Shown piece after piece: positions 8,884 through 20,563 of a stretch of DNA of 64,000 nucleotides. How positions within the stretch are numbered: position 1 is the stretch's first letter; each line of letters begins with the position of its first letter. A program made the translations under genes and the position numbers. The notes beneath the pieces are model-generated. The model was not told the DNA's origin and did not search any database. It saw only the letters and a program-made list of their open reading frames with translations. Source of the DNA: Capsaspora owczarzaki ATCC 30864 (taxonomy: Eukaryota > Opisthokonta > Filasterea); the NCBI RefSeq assembly GCF_000151315.2, contig NW_011887295.1, positions 1,419,387 to 1,483,386 of the forward strand, given 5' to 3'.

Positions 8884-11479
8884 CTAGATGCGGAGGCATC
8901 GATCAATGTGGCTGTTCACGCGATCGTTGTCAAAGCCGGTCAGGTCGGTGGCACACATGGGGCAAATGGTCGTCGGAGGATTTGGTGCCATGCCGCGACC
9001 ACCAGCTGCTGCTGGAGGAGGTGGCGGTAGTGCACGATTTGCAGAGGCCGTCGGAAGCGGTGGCAGCTCATCAAACGCACCACGCGCACCGGGGACGGAC
9101 CGGGGCGCGGAGCTTCGCACCGAGCCCGACGAGTACCGCGACGGCGGGACGGGTGGAACTTCGTCTCTGCTGGAATTGCTCGAGTATTGTTGTTGAAGAC
9201 TAGGATGAAGCGACATGTCGGGTTCCGGAGGAGCCGAGGCGTTCGCGTTGCGTGGAGGAAGCGAGGGTGCGCCATCGCGGCTGGCGATGGGCGCAATCAA
9301 CGGAGGTGAAGCGCGCGCAAGCCCTGGAGAAGGCGGCAGACCTCGGGATGACTGGAGGGCAGCCGGAGGCTCCGCTGAAGAACCGGTGCCAGGGCGGCGT
9401 GGCGGCAGAGCAGGGCCAGGCGCACCGCCAGCGGAAGGGGAGCTTTGGGCGAAGGGACTGCTGGGCACCAGCATGGGGCCGTTGGAAGGGCGGTCGTCAA
9501 ACGGATGCGGGCTCGCTCGCGAGTTTGCTGGGGGCAACGGCGGTGGCCCACTAGCAGCTGCTGCGGCGGTGGTGAGACCCGCGGACTTGCGAATGGGTGT
9601 CGCGTACATGGATGGAGCCGTCGCAGCGGCTGCAGAGCTTTGCGCGTTGAGGCCAGGAGGCTGTGGCACTGGTCCTCTGTTGATGCTGCTGCTACTGCTG
9701 GAAGCGGCGGCAGAGCTGCTGCTGCTACTGCCGTTGCTGGCATGATCATCCTCGTCATGAGATTCCTTCCGTGAGATCTTGGACGCAACAAGCATGCAGA
9801 GATCAATGTCTGGCAACGAGTCACTGTCATCGTCCTCCTCCTCGCCATTCTGCGAAGCAGACCGCTTCTTGAACGGCTCGATAATGACATTTTCGACGTC
9901 CTTGATTTGATCGCGACAGAAAGGGCACACTTGCGAGCCAGTCGACCGCCAGTGTGTCACGCAAGCCAAGCACAGCAAATGGCCGCAAGGATTGATGCGC
10001 ACGTTCTTGTCGTTGACGGAGCAGATCTTGCAAAGTTCGAATGTTGACTCAATGTCTGAATAAATCTCAAATTGCTCCTCGGATACTTTGATGTGCGTTG
10101 CCGGGGTGACTGTAACATGGCGTTGAATATCAGGGTTGTCATCTTGGCCCATGGGGTATTTGAAGCTGAAGCAAAGAAAAGGAGGGAGAGAAAAAAGTGA
10201 GGTGAGGACCAAGAAAAAAAAAAGAAAATCAAAAAGGAAGAAAATTGTGAAAAAGCGCCTCTTTCACTTACGTTCCATCAACGCTGCCGTCAATCAGCGC
10301 CTGATACAAGGACTTGGTGTTTGGAATGGTTTGGACAACCTTCTTTTCGGCGTTGACGTAGCCAATTGCCCACTGGCCAAGACGTGTGCAACTCAATCGG
10401 AAAACGTAGCTGAGGCACACAAAGAAATCGATTTTTCAACAAAAAAAAAAAAAAAGTCAGAAATCAAAAACGCTGAATCCAACATTCACCAGTCGACCCC
10501 ACAAACAGAAAAAAACCTCATCCACCATCATGCTCTCGTGGCAGCTCGCTTACCTTCCAGGCTTGTTGACAAATGGCTTCAAAACCGTATTGACTTCGTC
10601 GTAGGTCATGTATGCTTGATACGCGGGATGGGTGATGGCAAGCACGTTCCAGTTGTTCACGAGATGCGACCAGGGCTGGAAGAGCCGTGTAAAGACATCA
10701 AACTCAAACCAAGAAATGTGGTTGTAGTCGGTCAAATTCATGGTCGTCCGAAGTGCGCTCGCCTCTTGTGGTGTGGAAATTGGATGAACGGTCTTGAAGG
10801 CAGCCAAAAACTCGTGCCACGGGACGATGCACCGCAAATCAAAGTTGGCCTTCCAAAAGTCGGCAGCCTCCTTTTTGGCAATCTTGAGGTCCTTGTCGCA
10901 GAACTTGCCGTTTGGGAAGACGGCCTTGAAATCCGTCACAATGTGCGAGAGAATCAGGGTGAACTTGGTCAGTTGGCGCCGAATGTGCGATTCTTCCTGC
11001 TGCAAGTCCTCATGCTTGCCCTTTTTGATCAGGGATGAAATGTTGTATAGCTTGAGGAAGATGTTTTGCAGCGTGATGGTCAAGTACGGAATTTGTCGCA
11101 GCGTCTCGAGCTCTGCTTTCGACAGGATGAGCTTGAGGTGTTGGTAGATTTCGGCAAGCAGCTCTTGCAAAAATGGCGGCGAGTTGCGCAGTGTGAGCTT
11201 CTTGCTCTTGATCAGCTTGAGAATTTTCTGAACGCGGGACGAGAGGCGATCGAGCGTGCGCGAGTCCAGCTCAGCGTCCGCCTTGTAATCGGCACCGTTC
11301 ATCAAAGCCGACCCTGCAGATGCGTCGCCCCCATTCGACGGCGATCCGGCCGCCGACGAGCCGCTGGCATTCGGGTCGACAAAAAAGCTCCCATCGCCGC
11401 CGTCAGACGCTGGTCGGCGACGCAAGTTTGTGCGCAACGTTAGCCCGAAATCACGAAGTGACGCGCCAATGCCGTGCAT
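8884..11479 (-). CDS. CBL: Cbl-family RING ubiquitin ligase with a C-terminal Cys2-His-Cys finger
   Basis: Ubiquitin ligase that in animals binds phosphotyrosine proteins and ubiquitinates active tyrosine kinases. Exons 10554-11479, 10272-10409 and 8884-10165 give 781 residues. In order: a Ser/Gly N-terminus, the four-helix bundle and EF-hand-like region (about 65-270), and a variant SH2 with [12 protein letters not shown] (pocket Arg about 313) and [10 protein letters not shown]. Next come the linker helix EEQFEIYSD and the C3HC4 RING (CKIC at 400, [15 protein letters not shown]). The linker Tyr matching human Tyr371 is kept (about 390), whereas the one matching Tyr368 is Phe. A 300-residue Pro/Ser tail with likely SH3-binding sites ([14 protein letters not shown]) follows. 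It ends in a C756-C759-H774-C778 finger, where animal Cbl often has a UBA. All introns keep frame. Confidence 0.95.
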
Positions 11480-13252
11480 GGGAGCAACTGTGTAGTGTGT
11501 CGGGGCAAAATGCTGACTTGACGACGAGAGTGTTGCAGAGAACGAAAAGTCGTGACAATACAGAGGGACTGATCCTTAACAAGCGTCCGAGCGAAACAAA
11601 AGACGGAGAAGCGGAGACGCACCAGCTGATCAAAGGCAGGTGGATTTTGGACGCGTCGAGTTGCTGGTTGAAGGGAAGGAGACAGACAGACAGACAGACA
11701 GGCAGACAGCAACGAGGTGTGAAGTGAGCAAAAATAAGGGTAAGCGACAGAATCGTCGAAAACCCAACCACGTTGACAACGCTGGCAGCTGGTGAGATGG
11801 ACATTGTGACGACAACGTTGGAGACGAGCGTATGACCAACAATCCAGATCGGATCAGTGAACGACCAATAAATAAATAATAAATAAAAAATATTCAAAAT
11901 GGAACTTGTCGCGATCATGCGATGGTCAACTTTTGCCCGCTTGCAGCTGCACTGAGCGGATCATTGTCTCCAGGCATCAGCACTGAGCGGGCTGTCGTAT
12001 TGGATTGATCGTTGATTCTCGCATAACCCAGCGACAAAGATCTTTCTTAATCACCCTTTTGTTGTTTTGTTTGTTGTTGTTACTGGTTTGCTTTTCTTGT
12101 TTTATGCACACATTCTGATGCTTTTTTTTCAGTTTTGCTTTCTGGATGTTTTGTTGTTTTGGCTGGTTGTTGGATTGATGGTCAATGTCTGAATCACAGT
12201 GTGTTTTCGTGATCAGTCGCGTCTGGCTCGCCTTGACTGTCGTCCGCTTGCCCCTTTTTCTGCAGACCTTTTCGATTGGCTTTTTCTTTTTCTTTCTTTT
12301 TTTTTCTTTTTTTTTCTTTTTTTTGTGAGTCTACTTTTAGAATCGTCTTGCCCTTCGTGCTGCTGACTGCGCTCGTGCGAGACCGCCCGACACTCGTCTG
12401 TTGGGATGCACGCTGGGGACTGAAAGCACCCAGCGGGGCCTGGCAGCGCTGCGACGGAGGAACTGGCCGTCCCCAAGCAACAACACGGAAACAAAAAAAA
12501 AAAAAAAAAAAAGAGGCGCCATTTTAGGGCAACTTGACGGACAATCGCGCCCCCGACTCCCGCGCACTCTGCGCACTCTGTGTGCTCTGACGCAGCAAGA
12601 GACATGACTAGCGCTCTGGGGATGGCGTGGGCGCACCGACGCACAGTTGCGATGCACGAATCGCTCGTCTGCTTGGTTTGGCTTGCTTTGTAGCTTTTCA
12701 ATTGTTTTTCACTTGTTTTGACGTTGTTTTTTTAAAATGGTTTGACCTTTCGCTTTGAGGATCGCTTTGAGGATCGTGTGCAGCCGCGAGTGTCTGGCGC
12801 AGGCAGAACGGTGTGCAGTCGACATGACAAGCGTCTTCCATGCAGTCGCTAGTAGCTTAGAATCACAAACTAGCAGAGCGACGGAGGTCTCGATTCAATG
12901 ACCCAAACCTCGCTCTCGAAAAACAAAAAAAAAAAAGTTGCTTCAACTCAGATTGCAACTCGCACCAGACACACACACACACACTCCGACACGGAGCCGT
13001 TTTCGCAGGCGATGAAAGCAAGGAATCGTCCCAGACGAAGAAAGCAAGAGGGAGAAGGGGGCTCAGCGGAGGTGGCGACAAGAGGCAGTTTGGAAAGAAA
13101 GACAAAAATCGTACCAAAATCTAAACAGAAAAGCGACAAAAACAACGAATGACAACAATGCTGTATGATACTGTATGAGAAAGAAGACAACCGAAATATC
13201 AGGTCGAACAAAGTCATATGCAACATTCAAACAAAACATCAAACAAACACGC
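11480..13252. other. Spacer upstream of CBL
   Basis: 1.8 kb with A/T runs, a (CAGA)n stretch at about 11681-11705, a CA run at about 12967-12983 and many short frames that look like low complexity. No gene, RNA or domain is recognised. It contains the CBL promoter region and the 3' flank of the ROCO kinase gene. Confidence 0.55.
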
Positions 13253-16200
13253 TCACGGAACAAACGTCTGGTTGAAAGCGCCCTCTTCATACGAGGTCGG
13301 GATGACTCGGCAAATCATGCACTTGTCCTGACGCTCAATCATCCAATCAGCACACCCAACACATACACAAGCGTGACAGCAAGGAATCAGCTTGGCGTTT
13401 GTCGGAGCGCTGAAACACACCAAGCATTCGCGATCGCTGTCCGGTCTCACTTCATGCTCCTCTACTTCCTCAGGTTCACCCCTCAGTCGACAAGTGATTT
13501 GGCCAAAGGTTGGTCGGTCGACTCGGTCGGACTCGAGGCAAGGAACAGCAACTTCCGCCACTGCGGTGGCAGCGAGTTTGTCCGGAGCACCCCACACGAT
13601 TGACGCATCCAACTCGGAATCGAGCTGACCCTGCTTTTTAATAGCGCGTTTCACTGCACCAGCAAGCTCAATACCAGGCTGCTTCGCGGTCAGCAGCTCC
13701 AGCAAGATCATGCCGTACGAGTACACGTCCGTTTTGATGGAGACTTTGCCTTCATCGCGATACTGAGGGCAAATGTACTGGCGAGTTCCTTGAATGGTCT
13801 GTGTCTGGATGTAGCTCTGCGCCGCCGTCTGAGCTGGTGCAGAGCGTGTCAGACCAAAGTCGGCGACCTTTGCAGTGAAATGGGCATCTAGCAATACATT
13901 GTCCGTCTTGAGATCCAAGTGGAACAGCGGCTGACGCGAAATGGCAGTCTGCACAAAATGCATGGCACTCGCAATCTCGGTTGCGATTCTCTGGCGTTGT
14001 GGCCAACTCAGAGCTGGCGTGCCATTTTTGCAGTCCAGACGATCGCGCACCGAACCGTTTGCCATCAGTTCGTACACCAAGCAGCATTCGTCGCCTTCGT
14101 GAGCATAGCACATGATAGTGACAATATTCGGGTGGCGAAAGCGCGAGAGGGATTCGAGCTCGGCCTGAAATTGAGCGATGCCTTGCATAGAATCGGCCGC
14201 CAAACGTTTGACAGCAACTTGTGTACCACCCCAGATGCCAGAGTACACACTACCAAAACCGCCGCCCCCAATGCGCCGGGAAGGCGCGAAGTTGCCAGTG
14301 GCTTGTGAAACCTCTTGCATGCCAACTCGAGGAATAGTGGTCGCGATTGCTGGAACTTGGATGGCTGAGGACGATGAGGAATCAGGCTGTGCGATCGGCG
14401 CATCTGCGGGACATCGAGAGGCCTTGAATATGTTCAGAACCTGTCGCTGCAGCTCAGATGGCTCCTCGATGCGTGATAAACTGCGTTGTAATACTGGCTG
14501 NNNNNNNNNNNNNNNNNNNNNNNNNNNNNNNNNNNNNNNNNNNNNNNNNNNNNNNNNNNNNNNNNNNNNNNNNNNNNNNNNNNNNNNNNNNNNNNNNNNN
14601 TGATGAAGGAGAGCCATTCATCGCGAACCAGCGTCCGTTGCGAATGATCACAACTCAGTTCCTTGTTTGGAAGGATGGCTGCAAGCACTGCAGGCTCAAG
14701 TTCAAACAGGCAGGCGTCTTGGACATCGCGAGCACATTCCGTGCAGCGCAGGTAGGTTTGCCAAGTAATACCAGTGTACCAGTACACGGTCAAATCTTCA
14801 ACAACGCCAGCAAGCACATCGAGGAGATTCCCTGGAGAAGCGCCGCGCACAACAATAACCAGATCAACCACATCCTCTTGGGTGCGATGATGGACCTGAA
14901 TGAGAGCTCGATGCTGGTTTCTGCTGACGAGCACACAATCTCGCCAGGGGGTCATGTTGAACTCGAGGTGGTGCAGCCGGGCAATAACTCGCGAGAAGAA
15001 ACCAGTGGGCATGAAGGCTGTCCGCATCACGAGTGTAGCCTCATGTGGCTCGTCCTTGTGAGGATTGGCGGACCATGCACTGCTCTCGGGCTGTCCACCA
15101 GGCAGAAAAGAAGGCACAAGGTAGCGGGCTTCGGTTGTTCCAGCGTCAGCGAGCGGATACAGGAGTTCGTATCGTTGAAGTAGAACGAGGAGCTGATCAC
15201 ACACAGCCGGATCCAAGTTCCTCCAAACGTGTGCAAGCAGATCAGCGCGAGCCAGAATGCCCTTCTTGACCCATTTGTGCCTCTGAGTGATCACGCCAGT
15301 CAACACGGTCGTGGTAAACCACTGTGGATTTATAATGACGAGATCTTGATCATTGGCGGGCATCTGCACTAGAGTTTTGGAAACAGAGGCAGGATCAACC
15401 TGCTCCGTCCGATGAAAAACCACCCACCCTTGATAACGCAGGCGTTGCATGAACTCGTCAACTCCGATCCGAGAAAGCCGGCAATGCTTCTCGCCGAGAT
15501 CGACAACGTCACTCCAGCGCAAGAGCGGCGGCTTCTTGTCAGCTTCCATCTGTTTTGCTAGATCGCGCAGCTGATCTCGAAACTGCAGATAGCGCCCGTC
15601 GACATACGAATTATAGAATGGCATGGCTCGCCCGGACTGGGTCACTGCTGTTTTGAGCTCCGGCATGGTCGGGGCACCTGCAGCAGTCCTCGCGTTAATG
15701 TAAACAGTCGAGCGAATGTTGAAAGTGGTGTGCGTGTTCTTGAAGAAACAAAGCAGTTCTTCTAGATTCCCTTGCTGCTCCTGTTGTCGCTGCGGAGTGT
15801 AGGATTGGTCATCAATGTGAGTGCCGACAAGAATGACATCGGCGTTGGGAACTCGAGAAAGCAAGCTGCGTAGCCAGAAAGCCAGACGCGAATTGCGAGA
15901 AATGGTTTCGCAAACGTCGAATAGAACCAAGTATATGGTACGTTCGCCAAGGAAGAACTGGTGCGAAGCGAGGTACAGCTCTTGACCAGCAAAGTCCCAA
16001 ATGTTGAGAATCATGGGCTCCTTTTGGTCGCGAAGAATTACAGAGGAAATGTCGATTCCGTCGGTTGAGGTGGTCTTGATCGTCTTGCTGCCCGCGAAAA
16101 ATTTGACCACTGAATTGCGTTCATGCTGAGCAATGCCATGAACAAGAGATGTCTTCCCGACAGCAGGATCGCCCAGTAACACCACACGAACTTCTTGGCA

Positions 16201-17170
16201 TCGAACGGAGTCGCATCGTCGTTGTTCGGGCATGAATCTGAATTGTGGTGAAATAGTACAATAAAAGACAGAATTGCAGTCACCCTGTGGTGCAAGAAAA
16301 ATAGAACTAAAATGAATCACTTACATTGTGCATGATGGATGAGCACTCCGACGTAAAACGGCTTCCTCATAATACCCGATCTGATTATCACGCAAACTAA
16401 CAAAATTTGTCGTAAACACATACTAGTATTGGCACTCAACACAGAAAATGCATACTTGAGGTCTCTCAGAGTTTTGTTTTCCGTTAGTGCCTCAGCAATC
16501 GCTTGCGCGCCAGCATCGCCAATCTCATTCGCGCCCAACCTGACAATCCCCATCAGTAAGCACGCTGAATGCCATCTGTAAAAAACTAGCCCTCGCATGC
16601 ATCAATCAAAGTGACTTTGCTTACCCGAGTGCAGTCAGGGTCGTGTTCACTTGGAGTGCTTCCGCAATCGCCTGCGCTCCTGCTTGGCCAATCCGATTCC
16701 CACCCATACTGCACATCCGCCTCGATCAGTGAGCTCTCCGAATGCCATTTGATGGATTACCCACTCATCATTCAAAGTGAGATGTTTTACAAGAGCGTAG
16801 TAATTGTCGTGTTCACTTTGAGTGCTTCAGCCATCGCCCTCGCTCCAGCATTGCCAATGTTATTCTGTACCAGACTGTCCACCCCCTCCATTGGTGAGCA
16901 CTCTTTAAAAGACTCACTCTCATGTATTAGTCAAAATGCAATGCCTTACTAGAGCTCAGTCATCGTCTCGTTCGCTTTGAGTGCTTCAGCAATCGCCAGT
17001 GCTTCAGAGTCGCCAATCTGAATCTCATTCAAACTGTCACCATTTCATAAGTACAAACGCTGTCACACCTTCCAGTAAATTCAGTTATCTTACAAGAGCG
17101 ATCCACTCGCATTCTTGACTTGGTCATACAACTCTCGTTGTCTCGGAGTCATTCTACTAAACTCCAGCAT
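13253..17170 (-). CDS. ROCO protein: LRR, Roc GTPase, COR, TKL kinase and RING finger
   Basis: Predicted cytosolic signalling protein that pairs a Ras-like GTPase with a kinase and a RING ubiquitin ligase. Exon 1 (17094-17170) starts MLEFSRMTPRQREL. Four 84-nt exons (16950-17033, 16791-16874, 16625-16708, 16456-16539) each encode one 28-residue LRR (e.g. NEIGDAGAQAIAEAL). A 72-nt exon (16325-16396) holds a degenerate repeat. All introns are phase 2. The last exon (13253-16237) encodes Roc (P-loop GDPAVGKTS about residue 184, DFAGQE, VGTHID), COR, a kinase (GGGGFGSVYSG, VAVKRL, HLDLKTDN, DFG) and a C3HC4 RING (CLVC, CCHACVCVGC, CMIC). The APE motif is replaced by CPQ. A 100-N gap lies between COR and the kinase, where the frames do not match, so length and continuity are approximate. 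Confidence 0.85.
14501..14600. other. Assembly gap (100 N)
   Basis: Exactly 100 undetermined bases, a conventional placeholder length. It falls inside the last exon of the ROCO kinase gene. The reading frames on its two sides are offset, as expected if the true gap is not 100 bases. Confidence 0.99.
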
Positions 17171-18020
17171 GGTTGACTGGAAATTCAGGCTAGAAGCGAA
17201 GCAGAGTGAACGCGCGACCTGCCAAGTTGTCGACTCGTTGCCACCGCGACTCCATGCTTCGCCCCATTCTCACTCTTTCACATCATCGCTTCAAACAGGA
17301 GCTTCAAACAGGAGCGAGTGCAGTTTCAAGTGGGACCGCCAAACGAGCCCAGCTGATCGCAGCACCAATCCTGATTGTCTCGCACCAGTTACCAATCAAC
17401 ACGCGCTCCAACTCGCCCCTCCACCGCCGAGCACAGCCTCCAAGCGACCTCAGGCACACTGGTTCGACGAGGCCATCAACGGGGTGCAAGCACAGCAACG
17501 AGCGCAAACCAACCGAGGAAGATGATCAGCAAAATTTTGGTTCAAAAAAAAAAAACAAGACTGAACTCGAGATCTCTTGACAACAACATAAACATGATGT
17601 TTCTCAGTTTCTGTCCATATCAGGAGGTGCAACTCCATCCATATTGTGTTTTGAAGTGACTTCAAGCTCGAATCTCACCCAACCAAATCCTAAAAGAGGG
17701 AGCTGGAGCCCGGTTTGCACTGTCAGACTGCTCAAGCATTTGGCTCCTCTTTCTTCACGCTCTGCGCTGCAATGGATTTCAGTTGTCAGATCATAACACG
17801 AAAAGCTCCACATTTCTTCAAAATTTATCAGACACAAGCAGCTGCACTCTCGACGAGGAAATGGCTATTGTGCTAGTCGGGCTAGAGTAGTTCGGGTTCG
17901 CTAAAATGTCACTTCTTTCTGATCAAAGATTGTATTTTACAGAATCAGTCCTTCAAAAAAAACCATGAAGAAGGGGGTGTTAAGCAAGTTCAATGCTGAA
18001 ACCATGATATGATGCCACCA
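17171..18020. other. Spacer upstream of the ROCO gene
   Basis: About 850 bp with short A runs and no credible gene. It contains the promoter region of the ROCO gene and the 3' flank of the zinc-finger gene. Confidence 0.55.
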
Positions 18021-18885
18021 CTACTTGTCGGAGCGGAAGGACGCACCGAGACGGTTGTGCACGAGCGTAACGTGCCGACGAAGGCTGCCTGCTTGGGTGA
18101 ACTGTCGCGGGCAGTAAGCGCAGCGCCTGTCGTTGGCACGGAACCAGGCTTCGGTGAACATCCCAACGTCAATCCACTCGCCATTGTGTGTCTCCATTGC
18201 CGCTGCAATCAGACCAGGGCGGCCGCTCTGGAGCTGCTTGGCAGAGAGCGGGGCTCGCGACGAGTCGCTCGATCCTGGCGACAAGCTGCCAGACGCCCGT
18301 TGATCGTCGCCGTCATTGCTGTTGCGACGCGCGGCATGCTGGTACTCGTGCTCGGAGCCGCCATCTGACTGTGGCGAGAAGGTGTCATAGTGAGGCTGAG
18401 GGGGACGCGGGACGCTTTCCTTCTCGACGTCCTTTGCGTCCATAGCGTCCTTTTCGTCCTGCTTGTCGTCGTCGTGGTCGTGGTCGGCACCGTTGGTCGA
18501 GCGGTGGGACGTGGGTGGTACGAGTGGACTGGGGACGGTTTGAGAGACTGGGAAGCGGCAGCCGCTGGGCGGTGGCATGACATAGCGCACGTCAATCACA
18601 AACTCTGTCGCGTCGTCTTCCCGCGGTGTCTCTGTGCCTGTTGGCACAAGCTCGTCGTCGTCGTCATCTTCTTTATCGTGGTCGTCTCCAGGCTCGCTCT
18701 CGGAGGAAGAAACTGGAAGATGGTCTTGGTCGGAAGGTGTGTCCAAACGAACGCGGCGGGTGGCGCGGGGAGAAGGCAGCGGCGACCCTGATCGCTTGAG
18801 ACCTGCGCTGCTGGGAGGCGACGGTGGTGAGCCAACCACGTCCGACAAGCCGGTTGGCATCGGGATGGCCGAAGGAGTGTGCAAC

Positions 18886-18929
<44 letters not shown>

Positions 18930-20132
18930 AGCAGGGGGGATTGGGTGGGTTGTGGGTATGGGATGTACCGCACCTGAGGTTGAGGTTGTGGCTGTTGTGG
19001 CTGTTGTGGCTGTTGTTGTTGTTGTTGTTGTGGCTGTTGTGCCTGTTGTTGTTGCAGTTGTTGTTGTTGTTGCAGTTGTTGGTACTGGAAAGAGACAGGC
19101 TGGTCGGTCGCGTGCTGCATCTGTTGTTGCTCAAAGTGAACATTGAGCTGACCATACGGTTGCGGGACAATAAGCAGCTCCGGCTGCGACTGCATTTGCT
19201 GAGGGTGTTGGAGCTGTTGGAGTTGCTGAAATTGGTGCTGGTGTTGCATCCCCTGCATGATGTATTGCGATTGTTCAGGGAGTGATTGCTGCATCGGCTG
19301 TTGCTGGTGGTATTGTACTGTCTGAAATTGTTGCTGCTGGAGCAGCTGCTGGTGGTGCAGTGGTTGCTGTTGCTGTTGCATTTGTTGTTGCTGTTGCATC
19401 TGTTGCTGTTGCATCTGCTGCAGCTGCTGTATTTGCACAAACTGCTGCTGCTGCTGCTGCTGAACACTGGGATCGTAAGGAATCAGCGGTGCTGGGGCGA
19501 ACGGGTTGGACGCATTGTACATTGCTTGATGATACTGGGGTTGGCCGAGCATCATGCCATCAAGATTCCGCGGAGCGGAAGAGCCGTCCCAATTTACGAC
19601 CAAACCCAGGTTCGGTGCTCCTCCCTGCTGTACGCTCGACAATGGTGCTGCCTCGAACATAATTCTGGTTGGTGCAGGGGGTGATGGTCGCTGCTGCGGT
19701 TGCTGGAGTTGGCCCAAGCCATTTGCCTGACTCCATGATTGATCCAGAACTGGTTGGTTCATGCTCGCATGGACAGGCACTGCCACCGATGCGTTTGCAA
19801 CGCTCGTCATTGTATGCATAGCAGTGCTCGGGCCCATGACTCCAAGCTGAGCGCCATCGTGCTGCGGTCGAGAAGGGTTTGCCCGCGAAACGTGCTGATA
19901 TGACGCATTGTTACTCCCGAGGAAGCCTGCGTCGCGACCGGCATCGTAAGCCTCGTTGCTGAACGAGTTGAGTCTGCTCGGGCCGTCGTAGCTGCTGTTG
20001 AGGGTGGTGGACGACGAGGTTGTGGCTGCTGCTGTTGCCGTGGCGGTGGTGGTGGTACTGGTGCTTGAAGGGAAGTTCGCATTGCGCAGCGTTTCCGCGC
20101 CCTGCAGCTGACGCATGTACTGCGCACTGCCG

Positions 20133-20166
<34 letters not shown>

Positions 20167-20563
20167 GGTGCTGGTCACTCAAGGAACTCACGCTGCCACA
20201 TACGTGCGCAAGCGACAGCAGGGCGTCGATAGGAGGTGCGACCTGCGACAAGGTGTTGTTGCTGGTGCAAAGGGGCTGGACCAATCGCTCGGCACTGGCG
20301 CGCGAGGCCAACCCGGCAGTGGCACACGACGACTCGACCGAGGCAATGGACGACGCCGACGAGACCGATGCGATGGACGAGGCTGACGACGACGTGCACG
20401 ACATGGACGATGCCGTGGACGACGCGGACGACCGCGACGGCGATGGTCGTGGTTGCTGCGTGTGCGACAATGCTACCGTCGATGACTCAAACCGCGGTCG
20501 TGTGCTTGCAATCACTCCAGTCAGTGGTAGGCGTCCCATGGCTCTGAGCTCGGTCTGGTACAT
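18021..20563 (-). CDS. Gln-rich protein with a single C-terminal C2H2 zinc finger
   Basis: Probably a nuclear DNA- or RNA-binding regulator. The ATG at 20563-20561 gives MYQTELRAMGRLPL. Exon 1 (18974-20563) encodes Ser-rich, Asn-rich (11 Asn) and long Gln-rich segments. A 47-bp GTGCGG...CTCAG stretch (18927-18973) is best read as a very short intron. Exon 2 (18021-18926) opens with a run of Gln codons and continues through an acidic region to the finger CAYCPRQFTQAGSLRRHVTLVH (Cys799, Cys802, His815, His820), close to the stop. Total 831 residues. Without the intron the frame goes into poly-Ser and loses the finger, so the choice rests on the finger being real. No orthologue is recognised. 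Confidence 0.7.
18888..18929. repeat. CAG/CTG repeat coding poly-Gln
   Basis: About 14 CTG units on the plus strand. On the coding minus strand they read CAG (Gln) directly after the proposed 47-bp intron of the zinc-finger gene. Confidence 0.95.

Noticed and set aside
18824-19285. Plus-strand poly-Ala/Leu/Val frames opposite the Gln-rich gene
   Set aside because: They arise from CTG and TTG repeats; the minus strand has the long frame and a zinc finger.
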